Source: Cypionkella aquatica
Lineage (GTDB): Bacteria > Pseudomonadota > Alphaproteobacteria > Rhodobacterales > Rhodobacteraceae
DNA length: 64,000 nucleotides
Assembly (NCBI RefSeq): GCF_030161095.1
Contig: NZ_BSPP01000007.1
Coordinates: forward strand, 1-64,000
Reading direction: 5' to 3'
Numbering within the stretch: position 1 is the stretch's first letter; every line of letters starts with the position of its first letter. The notes beneath the pieces are model-generated. The model searched no databases and had not been told where the DNA came from. It was given only the letters and a program-made list of their open reading frames with translations. Shown piece by piece: positions 28,373 through 36,871 of this stretch. The position numbers and the translations under genes are program-made.

Positions 28373-28697
28373 TGGTCCCAACTCGGGACCGTTTTGGATC
28401 CTTTGTTATCAACGCCTTAAGGGTGTCGATTTAAGGATATGTTAAGAATTGGCCCCGCCCATGATGGGCGGGGCCATTTGTTTGGCACCAAGACCCAAAC
28501 CGATAGAACAGCCTGCGCGGCAGCGGTTTCCGGCCTTTGGGCCCAAGCCTTTGGGCGTTCAGCAAAGGGTGCTGTGGCGCAAATCGCGGTTTGAAAATCG
28601 GGCCCTTATGGCAGGCGGATGCGCCGGGATTTCACGCTCGGGTCGCCTGAAAAAGCGACACGTTGACCAAATCCGCCGAACCGCATAGCACTGCGAC
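28373..28697. other. 325-bp intergenic region after gcvP
   Basis: No gene is supported. It contains the GC-rich terminator at 28451-28475 and otherwise unremarkable sequence leading to the azlC start at 28698. Short frames here lack protein-like composition. Confidence 0.5.
28451..28480 (+). terminator. terminator of the gcv operon
   Basis: GGCCCCGCCC-atgat-GGGCGGGGCC (28451-28475) is a 10-bp perfect GC-rich stem followed by ATTTGTTT. The U-tract is imperfect but the stem is very stable. It lies 78 bp after the gcvP stop. Confidence 0.7.
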
Positions 28698-29423
28698 ATG
28701 CAAGTTGATCCCCCCAAATCCAGTCTCCCCAAATCCAGCTTCACCGCAGGCGTTGTCACCGCCTTGCCCATCGCTTTGGGCTATTTCCCCATCGCGTTTT
28801 CCTTTGGCGTTGCGGCCACGCGGGCTGGCCTGACCGGACCCGAGGCCTTTGGGCTGTCGCTGATCATCTATGCGGGGGCGGCGCAGTTTCTGGCGCTGGC
28901 GCTGATCACGGGCGGCGCGCCAGTGCTGGTGTCGGCCTTCACGCTGGTCGCGATGAACATTCGCCATGTGTTGTATGGCCCGGCACTGATCAAGCGGGTG
29001 GGGCCAGCGGCACGCACCAAGCACGCTTGGGCTTGGGCCTTTGGCCTGACGGATGAGGTGTTTGGCGCGGCCTTGGGGGCTTTGGCGCGGGGCAAGGTGG
29101 CGTTTTCGGAAGCCTTCATGTTCGGGTTGGGCCTTGCGGCCTATGGATCGTGGCTGGCGGGCACGGCTTTGGGGGCATTTGCGGGCGGGGCTGCGCTGCA
29201 GAACTATCCGGTGATTGATGCGGCGCTGGGCTTTATGTTGCCTGCGCTGTTTCTGGCGCTGCTGCTGTCGATCCTGTCGCGCGCGCAACTGCCGGTGATT
29301 GCGGTGGCGATGGTGGCGACGGTTGCGGTGACGCTGGCTTGGTCTGGCACGGCGGGGATTCTGGCCGGGATGATCGCGGGTGCGGTGTCTGGGCTTTTGG
29401 TGAGGCGCGGCGATGCGGTTTGA
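28698..29423 (+). CDS. azlC: AzlC family branched-chain amino acid exporter, large subunit
   Basis: A 241-aa membrane protein with the AzlC pattern: GVVTALPIALGYFPIAFSFGV at the start, AGAAQFLALALI near 60, MNIRHVLYGPAL near 88 and the TDEVFG motif. About seven membrane helices. With the small AzlD partner it forms an exporter for branched-chain amino acids or analogues. Its end overlaps azlD by 11 bases, typical of the pair. Confidence 0.9.
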   Translation: MQVDPPKSSLPKSSFTAGVVTALPIALGYFPIAFSFGVAATRAGLTGPEAFGLSLIIYAGAAQFLALALITGGAPVLVSAFTLVAMNIRHVLYGPALIKRVGPAARTKHAWAWAFGLTDEVFGAALGALARGKVAFSEAFMFGLGLAAYGSWLAGTALGAFAGGAALQNYPVIDAALGFMLPALFLALLLSILSRAQLPVIAVAMVATVAVTLAWSGTAGILAGMIAGAVSGLLVRRGDAV

Positions 29424-29727
29424 GATTTTAGCGCTGGCGTTGATCGTCGGGGGCTGCACTTGGGCGTTCCGGTTTTTCCCGACCAAGGCCGATCTGTCGG
29501 GGATCAAACCCGACGGGATTTTGGCACGGTTTCTGGCCTCGACCGGGCCTGCGGCGATTGCGACGTTGTTCGTGGCCTCGGCGCTGCCGATGCTGACGGC
29601 GGATGTGCCGGTGCCGTTGGGGCTTGGCACGGCGGCGGTGCTGGCGGTGTTTGCGTCGACGCGTTCGGTGGTGATGGCGACTTTGGCAGGCTCGGTCGGC
29701 TATGGTTTGGCGGTTTGGCTGCTTTAG
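29413..29727 (+). CDS. azlD: AzlD family protein, small exporter subunit
   Basis: A 104-aa protein with three or four hydrophobic helices (ILALALIVGGCTWAFRFFP, GPAAIATLFVASALPML, GLGTAAVLAVFASTRS). Start ATG 29413 lies inside the end of azlC. It has the size and arrangement expected for AzlD. Confidence 0.87.
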   Translation: MRFEILALALIVGGCTWAFRFFPTKADLSGIKPDGILARFLASTGPAAIATLFVASALPMLTADVPVPLGLGTAAVLAVFASTRSVVMATLAGSVGYGLAVWLL

Positions 29728-29801
29728 GGCATAGTCGTGGCGGGTGTCGGGAACCATTGCGCCGCGCTTGCGGTTAACCCCGACAGATACAGGAGACGAA
29801 A

Positions 29802-30122
29802 ATGTTGGAAATTACCCCGGCGAAAGTGGTGGAAGTGATTTTTCTGTCGCGCGAAACCACGGCTTCGGCTGAGGCCGAGTTGCGCGGGCTTTTCGCGGCG
29901 ATGAACGTCGATGAACGCGCGCATCTGACGGCGCTGGCTTGGGTCGGGCGTGGGACGTATTCATCCGATGAATTTGGCCAGGCCGTGGTGGTGGCAGAGG
30001 TTGAGGCTTCGGCCCCGACGGCGGAATATCTGCTGGGCATGACTGATCTTGCCGAGAACCTTGAGGCCGGGCTAGAGGCGATGGGTATTGATGTAACCGC
30101 CGAGGAAGAGGATTTGCTGTAA
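29802..30122 (+). CDS. DUF3775 domain protein
   Basis: A 106-aa acidic soluble protein (MLEITPAKVVEVIFLSRE start, LTALAWVGRGTY centre, Glu/Asp-rich end). The order of motifs agrees with DUF3775, a family of unknown function. AGGAGA precedes the ATG at good spacing. The thioredoxin gene begins three bases after the stop, so the two are co-transcribed. Confidence 0.75.
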   Translation: MLEITPAKVVEVIFLSRETTASAEAELRGLFAAMNVDERAHLTALAWVGRGTYSSDEFGQAVVVAEVEASAPTAEYLLGMTDLAENLEAGLEAMGIDVTAEEEDLL

Positions 30123-30125
30123 GCC

Positions 30126-30563
30126 ATGGCGGATGCGGTCAAGCTGAGTTGTGCCACCTGCGGCCAGATGAACCGCGTGGCGGTGGATCGACTGGCGGCG
30201 GGGCCGAAATGCGGGGCCTGTGGCGATCCGCTGGCGGATGGCCTGGTGATCGAGTTGGATGCAAGCGCGCATGACAAGGCGACGCGGGGCGATGATTTGC
30301 CGCTGCTGGTGGATTACTGGGCGCCATGGTGTGGGCCATGCCGGGCGATGGCACCAGAATTTGTCAAGGCTGCCAAGGTGTTGCAGGGCCGCGCGCGTCT
30401 GGCCAAGCTGAACACCGAAGACAATCCGCAGATCGCGCAGCGGGCGCGGATACAGGGGATTCCGGCGCTGGTGCTGTATCGGCGCGGCCGCGAGGTGGCA
30501 CGACTGGCAGGGGCGCGTCCGGCCAGTGACATCGTGGTCTTTGTGCAAGGCCATCTGTCTTAG
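30126..30563 (+). CDS. trxC: thioredoxin 2-type protein with N-terminal zinc site
   Basis: A 145-aa TrxC-like thioredoxin. Two CxxC pairs (Cys9/12 and Cys29/32) form the N-terminal zinc ribbon, and the redox site WCGPC is at residues 68-72. The cis-Pro is in GIPALVLYRRG. TrxC proteins reduce cytosolic disulfides, often under oxidative stress. It directly follows the DUF3775 gene. Confidence 0.92.
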   Translation: MADAVKLSCATCGQMNRVAVDRLAAGPKCGACGDPLADGLVIELDASAHDKATRGDDLPLLVDYWAPWCGPCRAMAPEFVKAAKVLQGRARLAKLNTEDNPQIAQRARIQGIPALVLYRRGREVARLAGARPASDIVVFVQGHLS

Positions 30564-30780
30564 CGGCTTATCTCGCCACCTTGTGCGAAAATAGCCAGGT
30601 CTTTAATGGCTAGGTCTTTGCTGGGGCGCATCATGTATCCTGCTTGGCAAGGAGTATGCGGCGCGGGGTGCGCATGATGCAGCGAAAGCGCTGCGATTTG
30701 GCGTTCAACTTTTGCCAAATGCGCGGCCGACCACAAGATGTTGTGGAAATCACAGCAAAAATCGCAGAAAAACACAAGTC

Positions 30781-30796
30781 TGTCCCCGCTGGGACA
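30781..30796. repeat. TGTCC-N6-GGACA palindrome
   Basis: TGTCCCCGCTGGGACA, identical to the copy at 2943-2958 and followed by the same AGATTT. This shows that repeat identity extends beyond the palindrome. Confidence 0.7.
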
Positions 30797-30876
30797 GATT
30801 TTGCGCATTTTGCCCGAGGTGCTGGCAGGGCCGCGCGCCAGCAATCCGCAGACCTATCGACGCCCAGACCTAACCC

Positions 30877-30934
30877 GCCCCGGACTTGATCCGGGGCCTT
30901 AGGCGACCACGAGGCCCCGGATCAAGTCCGGGGC
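30877..30934. repeat. paired REP-like palindromes (CCCCGGATCAAG type)
   Basis: Two copies of CCCCGGATCAAGTCCGGGG, flanked by G and C, lie in opposite orientations at 30877-30897 and 30914-30934, 16 bases apart. Each can fold on its own (CCCCGGA/TCCGGGG) and the pair can form a longer hairpin. The end of rimO is ten bases away, so the element may shape its transcript 3' end. Confidence 0.8.
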
Positions 30935-30943
30935 GGCTTGGGA

Positions 30944-32338
30944 TCAGACCCGGCTGCCCCACAGATCATATTCGCCAGCTTCTTCCACCGTCACCGTCAC
31001 CATATCGCCGGGGGCAAGGCCCTCAAACCCTTCGTCGATGAACAGATTGCCGTCAATTTCAGGCGCATCGGCCATGGTGCGGCAGGTCGCCCCTTCGTCG
31101 TCAACCTCATCGACGATGACCTGAAGGGTGTGACCGACTTTCGCTTCAAGCTTGGCCTCGGAAATGGCCTGCGCCTTTTCCATGAAGCGATCCCAGCGTT
31201 CCTGCTTGACCTCGTCCGGGACATGATCGGGCAGATCATTGCTGCGCGCGCCCGCGACGTTTTCATACTGAAAACAGCCGACGCGGTCGAGTTGTGCTTC
31301 GTCCATCCAATCCAGCAGGGTCTGGAATTCGGCCTCGGTTTCGCCCGGATAGCCGACGATGAAGGTGCTGCGCAGGGTGATATCGGGGCAAACGCTGCGC
31401 CATGCCGCGATTTCATCCAGCGTCTTGGCGGCGGCAGCAGGGCGGGCCATGCGCCTCAAGACGCCCGGGTCGGCATGTTGGAACGGGATGTCGAGGTAAG
31501 GCAGGATCAGCCCCTCGGCCATCAGCGGGATCAGTTGGCGCACATGCGGATAGGGATAGACGTAATGCAGGCGGACCCAAGGTTTTGTCTCGCCCCCCAA
31601 CTGCCCCATCGCGCGGGCAAGGTCGGTGATATGAGCGCGCACCTCGCCGCCTTTCCACGGGGAAAGGTCGTGCTTGCGGTCAACGCCGTAGGCCGAGGTG
31701 TCTTGCGAAATCACCAGCAGTTCGCGCACGCCCGCCTCGACCAGCTTTTCAGCCTCGCGCAGGATCGCATGGGCGGGGCGGGATTGCAGCAGGCCGCGCA
31801 TGTCGGGGATGATGCAGAATTTGCATTTGTGGTTACAGCCCTCGGAAATCTTGAGGTAGCTGTAGTGGCGCGGGGTGAGGGAAACGGCGCTGGCGGGCAA
31901 AAGGTCAATGAACGGATCGGGCTTGGCGGGCACGGCTTTGTGGACGGCATCCAGGACCGCTTCGTATTGATGCGGGCCCGTCACCGCCAGCACGCGTGGA
32001 TGCGCGCCGGTGATATAGGCGGGTTCCGCGCCGAGGCAGCCGGTGACGATGACGCGGCCGTTTTCTTGCAAGGCCTCACCAATCGCCTCGAGGGATTCTG
32101 CCTTGGCTGAATCGAGAAAGCCGCAGGTGTTGACGATGACGGCATCGGCGCCCTTGTAATCGGGGCTGATCGCGTAGCCTTCGGCGCGCAGGCGGGTGAG
32201 GATACGCTCAGAGTCCACGAGGGCCTTCGGGCAGCCGAGGGAGACCATGCCGATGGTCGGCTGGCCGGGTCTGATCGGTTCGCTGAAACTGGGTTTCGGG
32301 GCGAGGTCGGGGCGGAGATTGGGCGGATTTTGCGACAT
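30944..32338 (-). CDS. rimO: ribosomal protein uS12 methylthiotransferase
   Basis: A 464-aa radical-SAM methylthiotransferase that modifies Asp89 of ribosomal protein S12. Three cysteines of the N-terminal cluster domain (Cys36, Cys72, Cys101) and the radical-SAM CxxxCxxC ([11 protein letters not shown], Cys168/172/175) are present. A TRAM domain closes the protein ([15 protein letters not shown]). ATG 32338 gives a normal N-terminus but has no clear Shine-Dalgarno; the frame extends upstream to 32467 through a perfect palindrome. Confidence 0.93.
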   Translation of the reverse strand: MSQNPPNLRPDLAPKPSFSEPIRPGQPTIGMVSLGCPKALVDSERILTRLRAEGYAISPDYKGADAVIVNTCGFLDSAKAESLEAIGEALQENGRVIVTGCLGAEPAYITGAHPRVLAVTGPHQYEAVLDAVHKAVPAKPDPFIDLLPASAVSLTPRHYSYLKISEGCNHKCKFCIIPDMRGLLQSRPAHAILREAEKLVEAGVRELLVISQDTSAYGVDRKHDLSPWKGGEVRAHITDLARAMGQLGGETKPWVRLHYVYPYPHVRQLIPLMAEGLILPYLDIPFQHADPGVLRRMARPAAAAKTLDEIAAWRSVCPDITLRSTFIVGYPGETEAEFQTLLDWMDEAQLDRVGCFQYENVAGARSNDLPDHVPDEVKQERWDRFMEKAQAISEAKLEAKVGHTLQVIVDEVDDEGATCRTMADAPEIDGNLFIDEGFEGLAPGDMVTVTVEEAGEYDLWGSRV

Positions 32339-32379
32339 GGGAAGGGGTATACAGGGAAACGCTGCGCGGTGGTAGGGGG

Positions 32380-32399
32380 CCTGTCCACGCGTGGACAGG
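32380..32399. repeat. 20-bp perfect palindrome upstream of rimO
   Basis: CCTGTCCACGCGTGGACAGG is fully self-complementary and lies 42 bp upstream of the rimO start and 64 bp from the end of the nuclease gene. It is the longest member of the TGTCC-N6-GGACA family in the window. It may act as terminator of the nuclease gene or as a binding site in the rimO promoter. Confidence 0.75.
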
Positions 32400-32463
32400 G
32401 GGGGCGGATGTGGGATTTCAAGGAGATAGGAGGAGGTCGGCAAGGGGTTTCGAGGTGGGGTGC

Positions 32464-33162
32464 TCAAGTCAGTGTCAGATCAGCGACAACCGGCATATGA
32501 TCGCTATGTTCAAGCCATTGATCAGGCGACCCTATTTCACAATGTTGAGTGGCCCAGCCGCGCCCATGAAAAATATAGTCGATATGGTATGGCTTTTGGC
32601 CGCTGCGGTGTAGGTAAAAGCTTGGGTGGATTTCAGCGCCTTGCAAGACTGCGTGTTGATGGTGGTAGGCGCTGGTCAGCCCGCTCTCGTTCAAAATCTT
32701 AACGCTAGCGCTGTGGTTCCAAACCCGATTGGGACGATCCCAGATCGCGCTGCTGTTCATATCGCCGAGAAAAATGCAAAGCGGATCGGAAAGCCAATCG
32801 GGCGGTGGCGAGAGATAGCTGTGGGTTTGGCCGCAGTAGTGCAGGCTTCCGTCATGTGCTTTATGCGCCCACACACCGCAGACTGTGATTTCCCCAATTC
32901 GGACCGGCAAAAAGAACCTTTGGCTTTGAACTGAGGCAAGTTTTGTCAGTCCCCTGTCGGTTCTGGAGAAAACTCCGAGCCCCTTATTGGCAGAATGGCC
33001 TATCCAAGCGTAATTTTGGCCTGCCCATTTTCGATAAGCATTATCTTTGCTTTGTGCGGGATCGTTGCATTCCTGAATTACCAAAACATCGGCGGCAAAT
33101 TGTTCAAGATGGGTATACTTGCGCCAAAACCCGCCATTGCAGTTCCAAGTCACAATCCGCAA
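32464..33162 (-). CDS. endonuclease/exonuclease/phosphatase (EEP) family protein
   Basis: A 232-aa protein with the full EEP (DNase I-like) signature: [19 protein letters not shown] (metal-binding Glu), [21 protein letters not shown] and the terminal [10 protein letters not shown]. It has no signal peptide. Base composition is clearly less GC-rich than its neighbours and codon use differs, suggesting horizontal acquisition. It is surrounded by repeats on both sides. Its target (DNA, phosphoinositide or other) cannot be inferred. Confidence 0.85.
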   Translation of the reverse strand: MRIVTWNCNGGFWRKYTHLEQFAADVLVIQECNDPAQSKDNAYRKWAGQNYAWIGHSANKGLGVFSRTDRGLTKLASVQSQRFFLPVRIGEITVCGVWAHKAHDGSLHYCGQTHSYLSPPPDWLSDPLCIFLGDMNSSAIWDRPNRVWNHSASVKILNESGLTSAYHHQHAVLQGAEIHPSFYLHRSGQKPYHIDYIFHGRGWATQHCEIGSPDQWLEHSDHMPVVADLTLT

Positions 33163-33275
33163 ACGAAGGTTTTCCTTTTATGAAGTCTTCCTATCACGAT
33201 CACTTTATGACGAGACCTTCAAAAGACCCGATGGGATGGCAAGGTGCAAGCACTTGCTCGATTTGGCCGCAGACA

Positions 33276-33344
33276 AATCGGGCCGCGCCTGCCTGCCCTC
33301 GGCAGGCGCGTTACCGCGCCAGCCCAGACAGGCGCGGCCCGATT
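33276..33344. repeat. nested inverted repeat
   Basis: AATCGGGCCGCGCCTG (33276-33291) and its exact reverse complement CAGGCGCGGCCCGATT (33329-33344) flank 37 bases. Overlapping the left arm, CGCGCCTGCC (33284-33293) pairs with GGCAGGCGCG (33301-33310). The two foldings are mutually exclusive, so the element could switch between alternative structures. Confidence 0.75.
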
Positions 33345-33405
33345 GCTCGCGTTTGGCTTGCTGCAGAACACCCCTTGCGCGACGGCTTTCAGCCTTACGC
33401 GCAAT

Positions 33406-33445
33406 GAACCGGAAAACTCTGCCCTGCAGAGTTTTCTTTCGGTTC
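33406..33445. terminator. strong hairpin, possible terminator
   Basis: GAACCGGAAAACTCTGC-cct-GCAGAGTTTTC-ttt-CGGTTC: an 11-bp perfect stem extended by six more pairs after a TTT bulge. It lies between the minus-strand ppk2 end and the EEP gene start. No clear U-run is present, so terminator function is only likely. Confidence 0.5.
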
Positions 33446-33485
33446 GGATGACAAAATATTGAAGCATTTGATCAAGAGCCTCGCC

Positions 33486-33545
33486 GCCCCGGACTTGATC
33501 CGGGGCCTCTGCTCAGGCCATGAGGCCCCGGATCAAGTCCGGGGC
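33486..33545. repeat. paired REP-like palindromes after ppk2
   Basis: The same inverted pair as at 30877-30934, here at 33486-33506 and 33525-33545 with 18 bases between. The right copy ends 21 bases before the ppk2 stop codon. Copy number and orientation match the BIME-like organisation of REP elements. Confidence 0.8.
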
Positions 33546-33566
33546 GGCGGGGGATTGGGGCTGGTG

Positions 33567-34484
33567 TCAGTATTTTCCCGGCACATACAGTTCCGGCGGC
33601 AGCACGGCGCGTTCGTATTGCGGGTTGAACACGCGGTTTGGCAGGGTCACGTCGTCGTGCGGCACCGGCTCGTAGGGGAATTGTTGCAGCAAATGGTCGA
33701 TGCAGTTCAGGCGGGCGCGTTTTTTATCGTTGCCTTCAACGATATACCACGGCGCTTCGGGGATGTTGGTGCGGGCCATCATCTCTTCTTTCGCCTTGGT
33801 GTAATCTTCCCACCGCACGCGCGATTGCAGATCCATCGGCGAGAGTTTCCACTGCTTCATCGGATCATGAATCCGCATCAGAAACCGCATTTGCTGTTCT
33901 TCGTCGGTGATCGAGAACCAGTATTTGATCACGGTAATCCCTGAACGCACCAGCATGCGTTCAAATTCCGGCACGTCGTGGAAGAATTGCTCGACCTGAT
34001 CTTCATTGGCAAAGCCCATCACGCGCTCAACGCCTGCGCGGTTATACCATGAGCGGTCGAACAGCACGATTTCGCCGCCTGCGGGCAGGTGGGGGACGTA
34101 GCGTTGGAAATACCACTGGGTCTTTTCTCGATCCGAGGGCGCGGGCAGGGCCACCACCCGCACGACGCGGGGGTTAAGCCGCTGGCTGATGCGTTTGATC
34201 ACGCCGCCTTTGCCCGCCGAATCGCGGCCCTCGAACAGAACGACGACCTTTTTCTTGTGGTAAGACACCCAGTCTTGCAGCTTGATCAGTTCGGATTGCA
34301 GGCGGATCAGCGATTGGAAATAGACATGACGGTCGATGCCGTCGGGGTGTTTGTCTTTGTAAATCTTGGAGATTTCGAGAGACAGCTGGGCGTCTTCCAT
34401 CTCAATCTCGTATTGCTCGTCAAAGGCGTCGGTCAGTTCGGCTTCCAGCCAGTCGAGGGCTTGCGGGGTGGGGGTGTTGGTCAT
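33567..34484 (-). CDS. ppk2: polyphosphate kinase 2
   Basis: A 305-aa PPK2 that reversibly transfers phosphate between polyphosphate and nucleotides (commonly GDP/ADP). Walker A is FEGRDSAGKGG (GRDSAGKGG at 86-94), Walker B is IVLFDRSWYNRAGVERVMGF, and lid residues lie in LMRIHDPMKQWKLSP. AGGAG precedes ATG 34484 (complement), which rules out the long upstream extension. A single-domain class I enzyme. Confidence 0.94.
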   Translation of the reverse strand: MTNTPTPQALDWLEAELTDAFDEQYEIEMEDAQLSLEISKIYKDKHPDGIDRHVYFQSLIRLQSELIKLQDWVSYHKKKVVVLFEGRDSAGKGGVIKRISQRLNPRVVRVVALPAPSDREKTQWYFQRYVPHLPAGGEIVLFDRSWYNRAGVERVMGFANEDQVEQFFHDVPEFERMLVRSGITVIKYWFSITDEEQQMRFLMRIHDPMKQWKLSPMDLQSRVRWEDYTKAKEEMMARTNIPEAPWYIVEGNDKKRARLNCIDHLLQQFPYEPVPHDDVTLPNRVFNPQYERAVLPPELYVPGKY

Positions 34485-34626
34485 GCTGGGCTCCTGCTTT
34501 GGGCGGGGTATTTCAGGGCAATGTAACAGGCTGGTGACTGGCGGGGAGTTGCCCATTTTGCCCGGATGGCTTGTTTGCGTGGGGCTTGCGCGTAGACTCG
34601 TGGCCAAGGGTTGTTGTGAGGGCAAG

Positions 34627-36621
34627 ATGCGCTGGGTCATTCGTTCGGTTATCGCGTTGGTTTTACTGGTGATTGTTCTGGCAGGAACGGTGTTTCTGAT
34701 CCCGGCGGAAAAGGTCGCGGGGATCGCGGTGGCGCGGTTTAACGCGCTGACCGGGCGGGAATTGGTGATCTCGGGTGCGGTGCGGCCTTCGTTTTGGCCG
34801 CAGCTGGGGGTGAAGACCGGGCCGATTTCGATTTCCAACGCGGCTTGGTCGAAAGAGGGGCCGATGGTGCAGGCCGAGGGGCTGTCGATTGCGGTGGATC
34901 TGGCGGCGCTGATTGCGGGCGATGTGAAGATCACCGGGATCGAGGCGGTCAATCCGCGGATCGTGCTGGAACGCTCGGCCTCGGGTGAGGAAAACTGGGT
35001 GTTTGGCGGCGGTGGCGCGGGCGGCACGGTGTCGGCGGCGACGCCGGGGGTGGGGCAGCCGTTCACCTTGGACAAGGCTGCGGTGTCTGGTGGGGCGCTG
35101 GTGTTTGCCGATCATGCGGCGGGGGTGCGCTATGAGATCGGCGGCATCGAGGCCACGGTGGCGATCCCGAATTATACCGGGGCGGCCAGTCTGGATATGG
35201 CGGCGGTGATGAATGGGCAGTCGTTCCGTCTGGTGGGCAAGGTTGCGGCCTTTCAGGATTTTCTGGATGGCACGCTGGTGGACAGCGATCTGACGCTGGC
35301 AGCGGGGGAGGCTGCGGTTGGCTTCAAGGGGCAGGTCGGCATCGAGGGGGAGGCCAATGGCGATCTGACGGCTGATCTGGGCGATCTGGCGGCGGTGCAG
35401 GCTTTGGCGGGGATGGCGCCTGCCAAGCTGCCTGCGGGGCTGGGGGCGTCGGATGTGCAGGTGGCTGGGGCGGTGACGCTGACCACGACGGCATCGGTGC
35501 ATCTGCGGGGCGGCACGGTGGTGCTGGATGGCAACAAGATGAGCGTCGATGCGGATATCACGACGGATGGCGCGCGCCCGAAGCTGTCGGCCAAGGTGAT
35601 GGCGGGGGCCTTGGATCTGGCGGCGGTGTCGGGCGGGCGGGGCGGTGGCTCGGGGGGCGGCACTCAGGCGGCGGGCTGGCCCAAGGACAAGATTGATGTC
35701 AGCGCGCTGTCGGGCATGGATGCGGTGGTGGCCCTGACGGCGGATAGCCTTGATCTGGGGATGGTGACGTTTGGGCCGTCGCAGATTGTGCTGACCAACG
35801 AGCGGTCGCGGTTGGTGGCCGAATTGCGCAAGGTCTCGGCCTATGAGGGCGTGATCTCGGGGCAGTTCGTGGTCAATGGCCGCAAGGGGCTGTCTGTGGG
35901 CGGCGATCTGTCGTTTGCGGGCATGGCGTTGCAGCCGCTGCTGGCGGATTTCGGCGGCTATCAGCGGTTGCTGGGCACGGGCGATCTGCGGGTGAAGTTT
36001 CTGGGATCGGGGGCGTCGGTGGATGCGATCATGCAGGGGCTGGAGGGATCGGGTTCGGTCAGCCTCAGCAATGGCGAGATTTTGGGGCTGGATGTCGCGG
36101 GCATGCTGCGGACCTTGGATATGTCTTACGTGGGCAGCGGGCAAAAGACGGTTTTTGACAGCGTGGCGGGCAGTTTCTCGATCGCGGGCGGGGTGTTGCG
36201 CAACAAGGATCTGGTGCTGAAATCGCCCTATATCACCGCGCAGGGGGCGGGGGATGTGGGCCTTGGCGCGCGCAATCTGACCTACCGGGTCAAGGCTGTG
36301 GCTTTGGCGGATGATACCGGGGCGGGTGGTTTGACGGTGCCGCTGCTGATCAAGGGATCTTGGGCGAACCCGAAATTCTCGTTGGATATGCAGGCGCTGG
36401 CGGATGAGCAGTTGGCCGAACAGAAGGCGGCGTTAAAGGCGCAGGCCGAAGCGAAGCGGGCCGAACTGGAGGCGCAGGCGCGTGCCAAGCTGGAGGACGA
36501 GTTGGGCGTGGTGCAGCAGGATGGCGAGAGTTTGGAAGATGCCGCACGGCGGCGGATGAACGAGGCGATGGATCAAGAGGCGCAGAAGGCGTTGCAGAAG
36601 TTGTTGGGCGGGGGGAATTGA
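34627..36621 (+). CDS. AsmA family protein
   Basis: A 664-aa inner-membrane-anchored protein with one N-terminal helix (VIRSVIALVLLVIVLAGTVFLI) and a large periplasmic part of repeating beta structure. The AsmA opening is VARFNALTGRELVISGAVRPSFWPQLG, and the C-terminal AsmA_2 region includes GNGEILGLDVAGMLRTLD-like sequence. It ends in a charged helix rich in Glu, Ala and Lys (about 600-660) that may be coiled coil. AsmA relatives are thought to bridge or transfer phospholipids between membranes. ATG 34627 is used because the frame's earlier part overlaps ppk2. Confidence 0.86.
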   Translation: MRWVIRSVIALVLLVIVLAGTVFLIPAEKVAGIAVARFNALTGRELVISGAVRPSFWPQLGVKTGPISISNAAWSKEGPMVQAEGLSIAVDLAALIAGDVKITGIEAVNPRIVLERSASGEENWVFGGGGAGGTVSAATPGVGQPFTLDKAAVSGGALVFADHAAGVRYEIGGIEATVAIPNYTGAASLDMAAVMNGQSFRLVGKVAAFQDFLDGTLVDSDLTLAAGEAAVGFKGQVGIEGEANGDLTADLGDLAAVQALAGMAPAKLPAGLGASDVQVAGAVTLTTTASVHLRGGTVVLDGNKMSVDADITTDGARPKLSAKVMAGALDLAAVSGGRGGGSGGGTQAAGWPKDKIDVSALSGMDAVVALTADSLDLGMVTFGPSQIVLTNERSRLVAELRKVSAYEGVISGQFVVNGRKGLSVGGDLSFAGMALQPLLADFGGYQRLLGTGDLRVKFLGSGASVDAIMQGLEGSGSVSLSNGEILGLDVAGMLRTLDMSYVGSGQKTVFDSVAGSFSIAGGVLRNKDLVLKSPYITAQGAGDVGLGARNLTYRVKAVALADDTGAGGLTVPLLIKGSWANPKFSLDMQALADEQLAEQKAALKAQAEAKRAELEAQARAKLEDELGVVQQDGESLEDAARRRMNEAMDQEAQKALQKLLGGGN

Positions 36622-36711
36622 AGCGGGCGCAATCCGGGCGATGCGGTGCGCGTGATCTCGATGCCCCGTGCCGCGACCGCCTTGAGCCCGCGCGTTTGAG
36701 CAGCACATGAG

Positions 36712-36732
36712 GCCCCGGATCAAGTCCGGGGC
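36712..36732. repeat. single REP-like palindrome
   Basis: One copy of the CCCCGGATCAAGTCCGGGG element lies 90 bases after the AsmA stop, with TGAG before it and GGCG after it as at the right-hand copies near 30.9 and 33.5 kb. Its inverted partner is missing here. Confidence 0.75.
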
Positions 36733-36811
36733 GGCGTGGGGTGCGGGGGCAGTGCAGCACATGCGGGGGCGGCGCATGCGCGGCGGCATAAAACCCGCCT
36801 CGCACAGCGCA

Positions 36812-36852
36812 AAATGCAACAGGCGCGGGAGGTTCCCGCGCCTGTTGCATTT
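36812..36852 (-). terminator. 19-bp perfect hairpin terminator after gcrA
   Basis: AAATGCAACAGGCGCGGGA (36812-36830), loop GGT, and its exact complement (36834-36852). Read on the minus strand from gcrA, the stem ends in TTTT and begins 19 bases after the stop. It can also serve the convergent AsmA gene. One of the strongest terminator-like structures in the window. Confidence 0.8.
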
Positions 36853-36871
36853 GGTGATAAGTCGCGCTGCC

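Larger units (their letters stand above)
30564..30943. other. 380-bp repeat-rich intergenic region
   Basis: Between convergent trxC-like and rimO genes. It contains one TGTCC palindrome (30781-30796) and an inverted pair of CCCCGGATCAAG-type repeats (30877-30934). A plus-strand frame at 30644-30889 runs through these repeats and is not believed to be a gene. Confidence 0.55.
33163..33566. other. 404-bp repeat-packed intergenic region
   Basis: No gene is supported. The stretch holds nested inverted repeats at 33276-33344, a strong hairpin at 33406-33445 and an inverted REP-like pair at 33486-33545, then the end of ppk2. Short frames crossing it encode translated repeats only. Confidence 0.6.

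Noticed and set aside
30644-30889. 81-codon open frame after the thioredoxin gene
   Set aside because: It crosses a TGTCC palindrome and a REP-like element, so the predicted protein is translated repeat.
33459-33944. 161-codon plus-strand frame at the end of ppk2
   Set aside because: Its start is translated REP repeat and the rest is antisense to ppk2, which has full PPK2 motifs.
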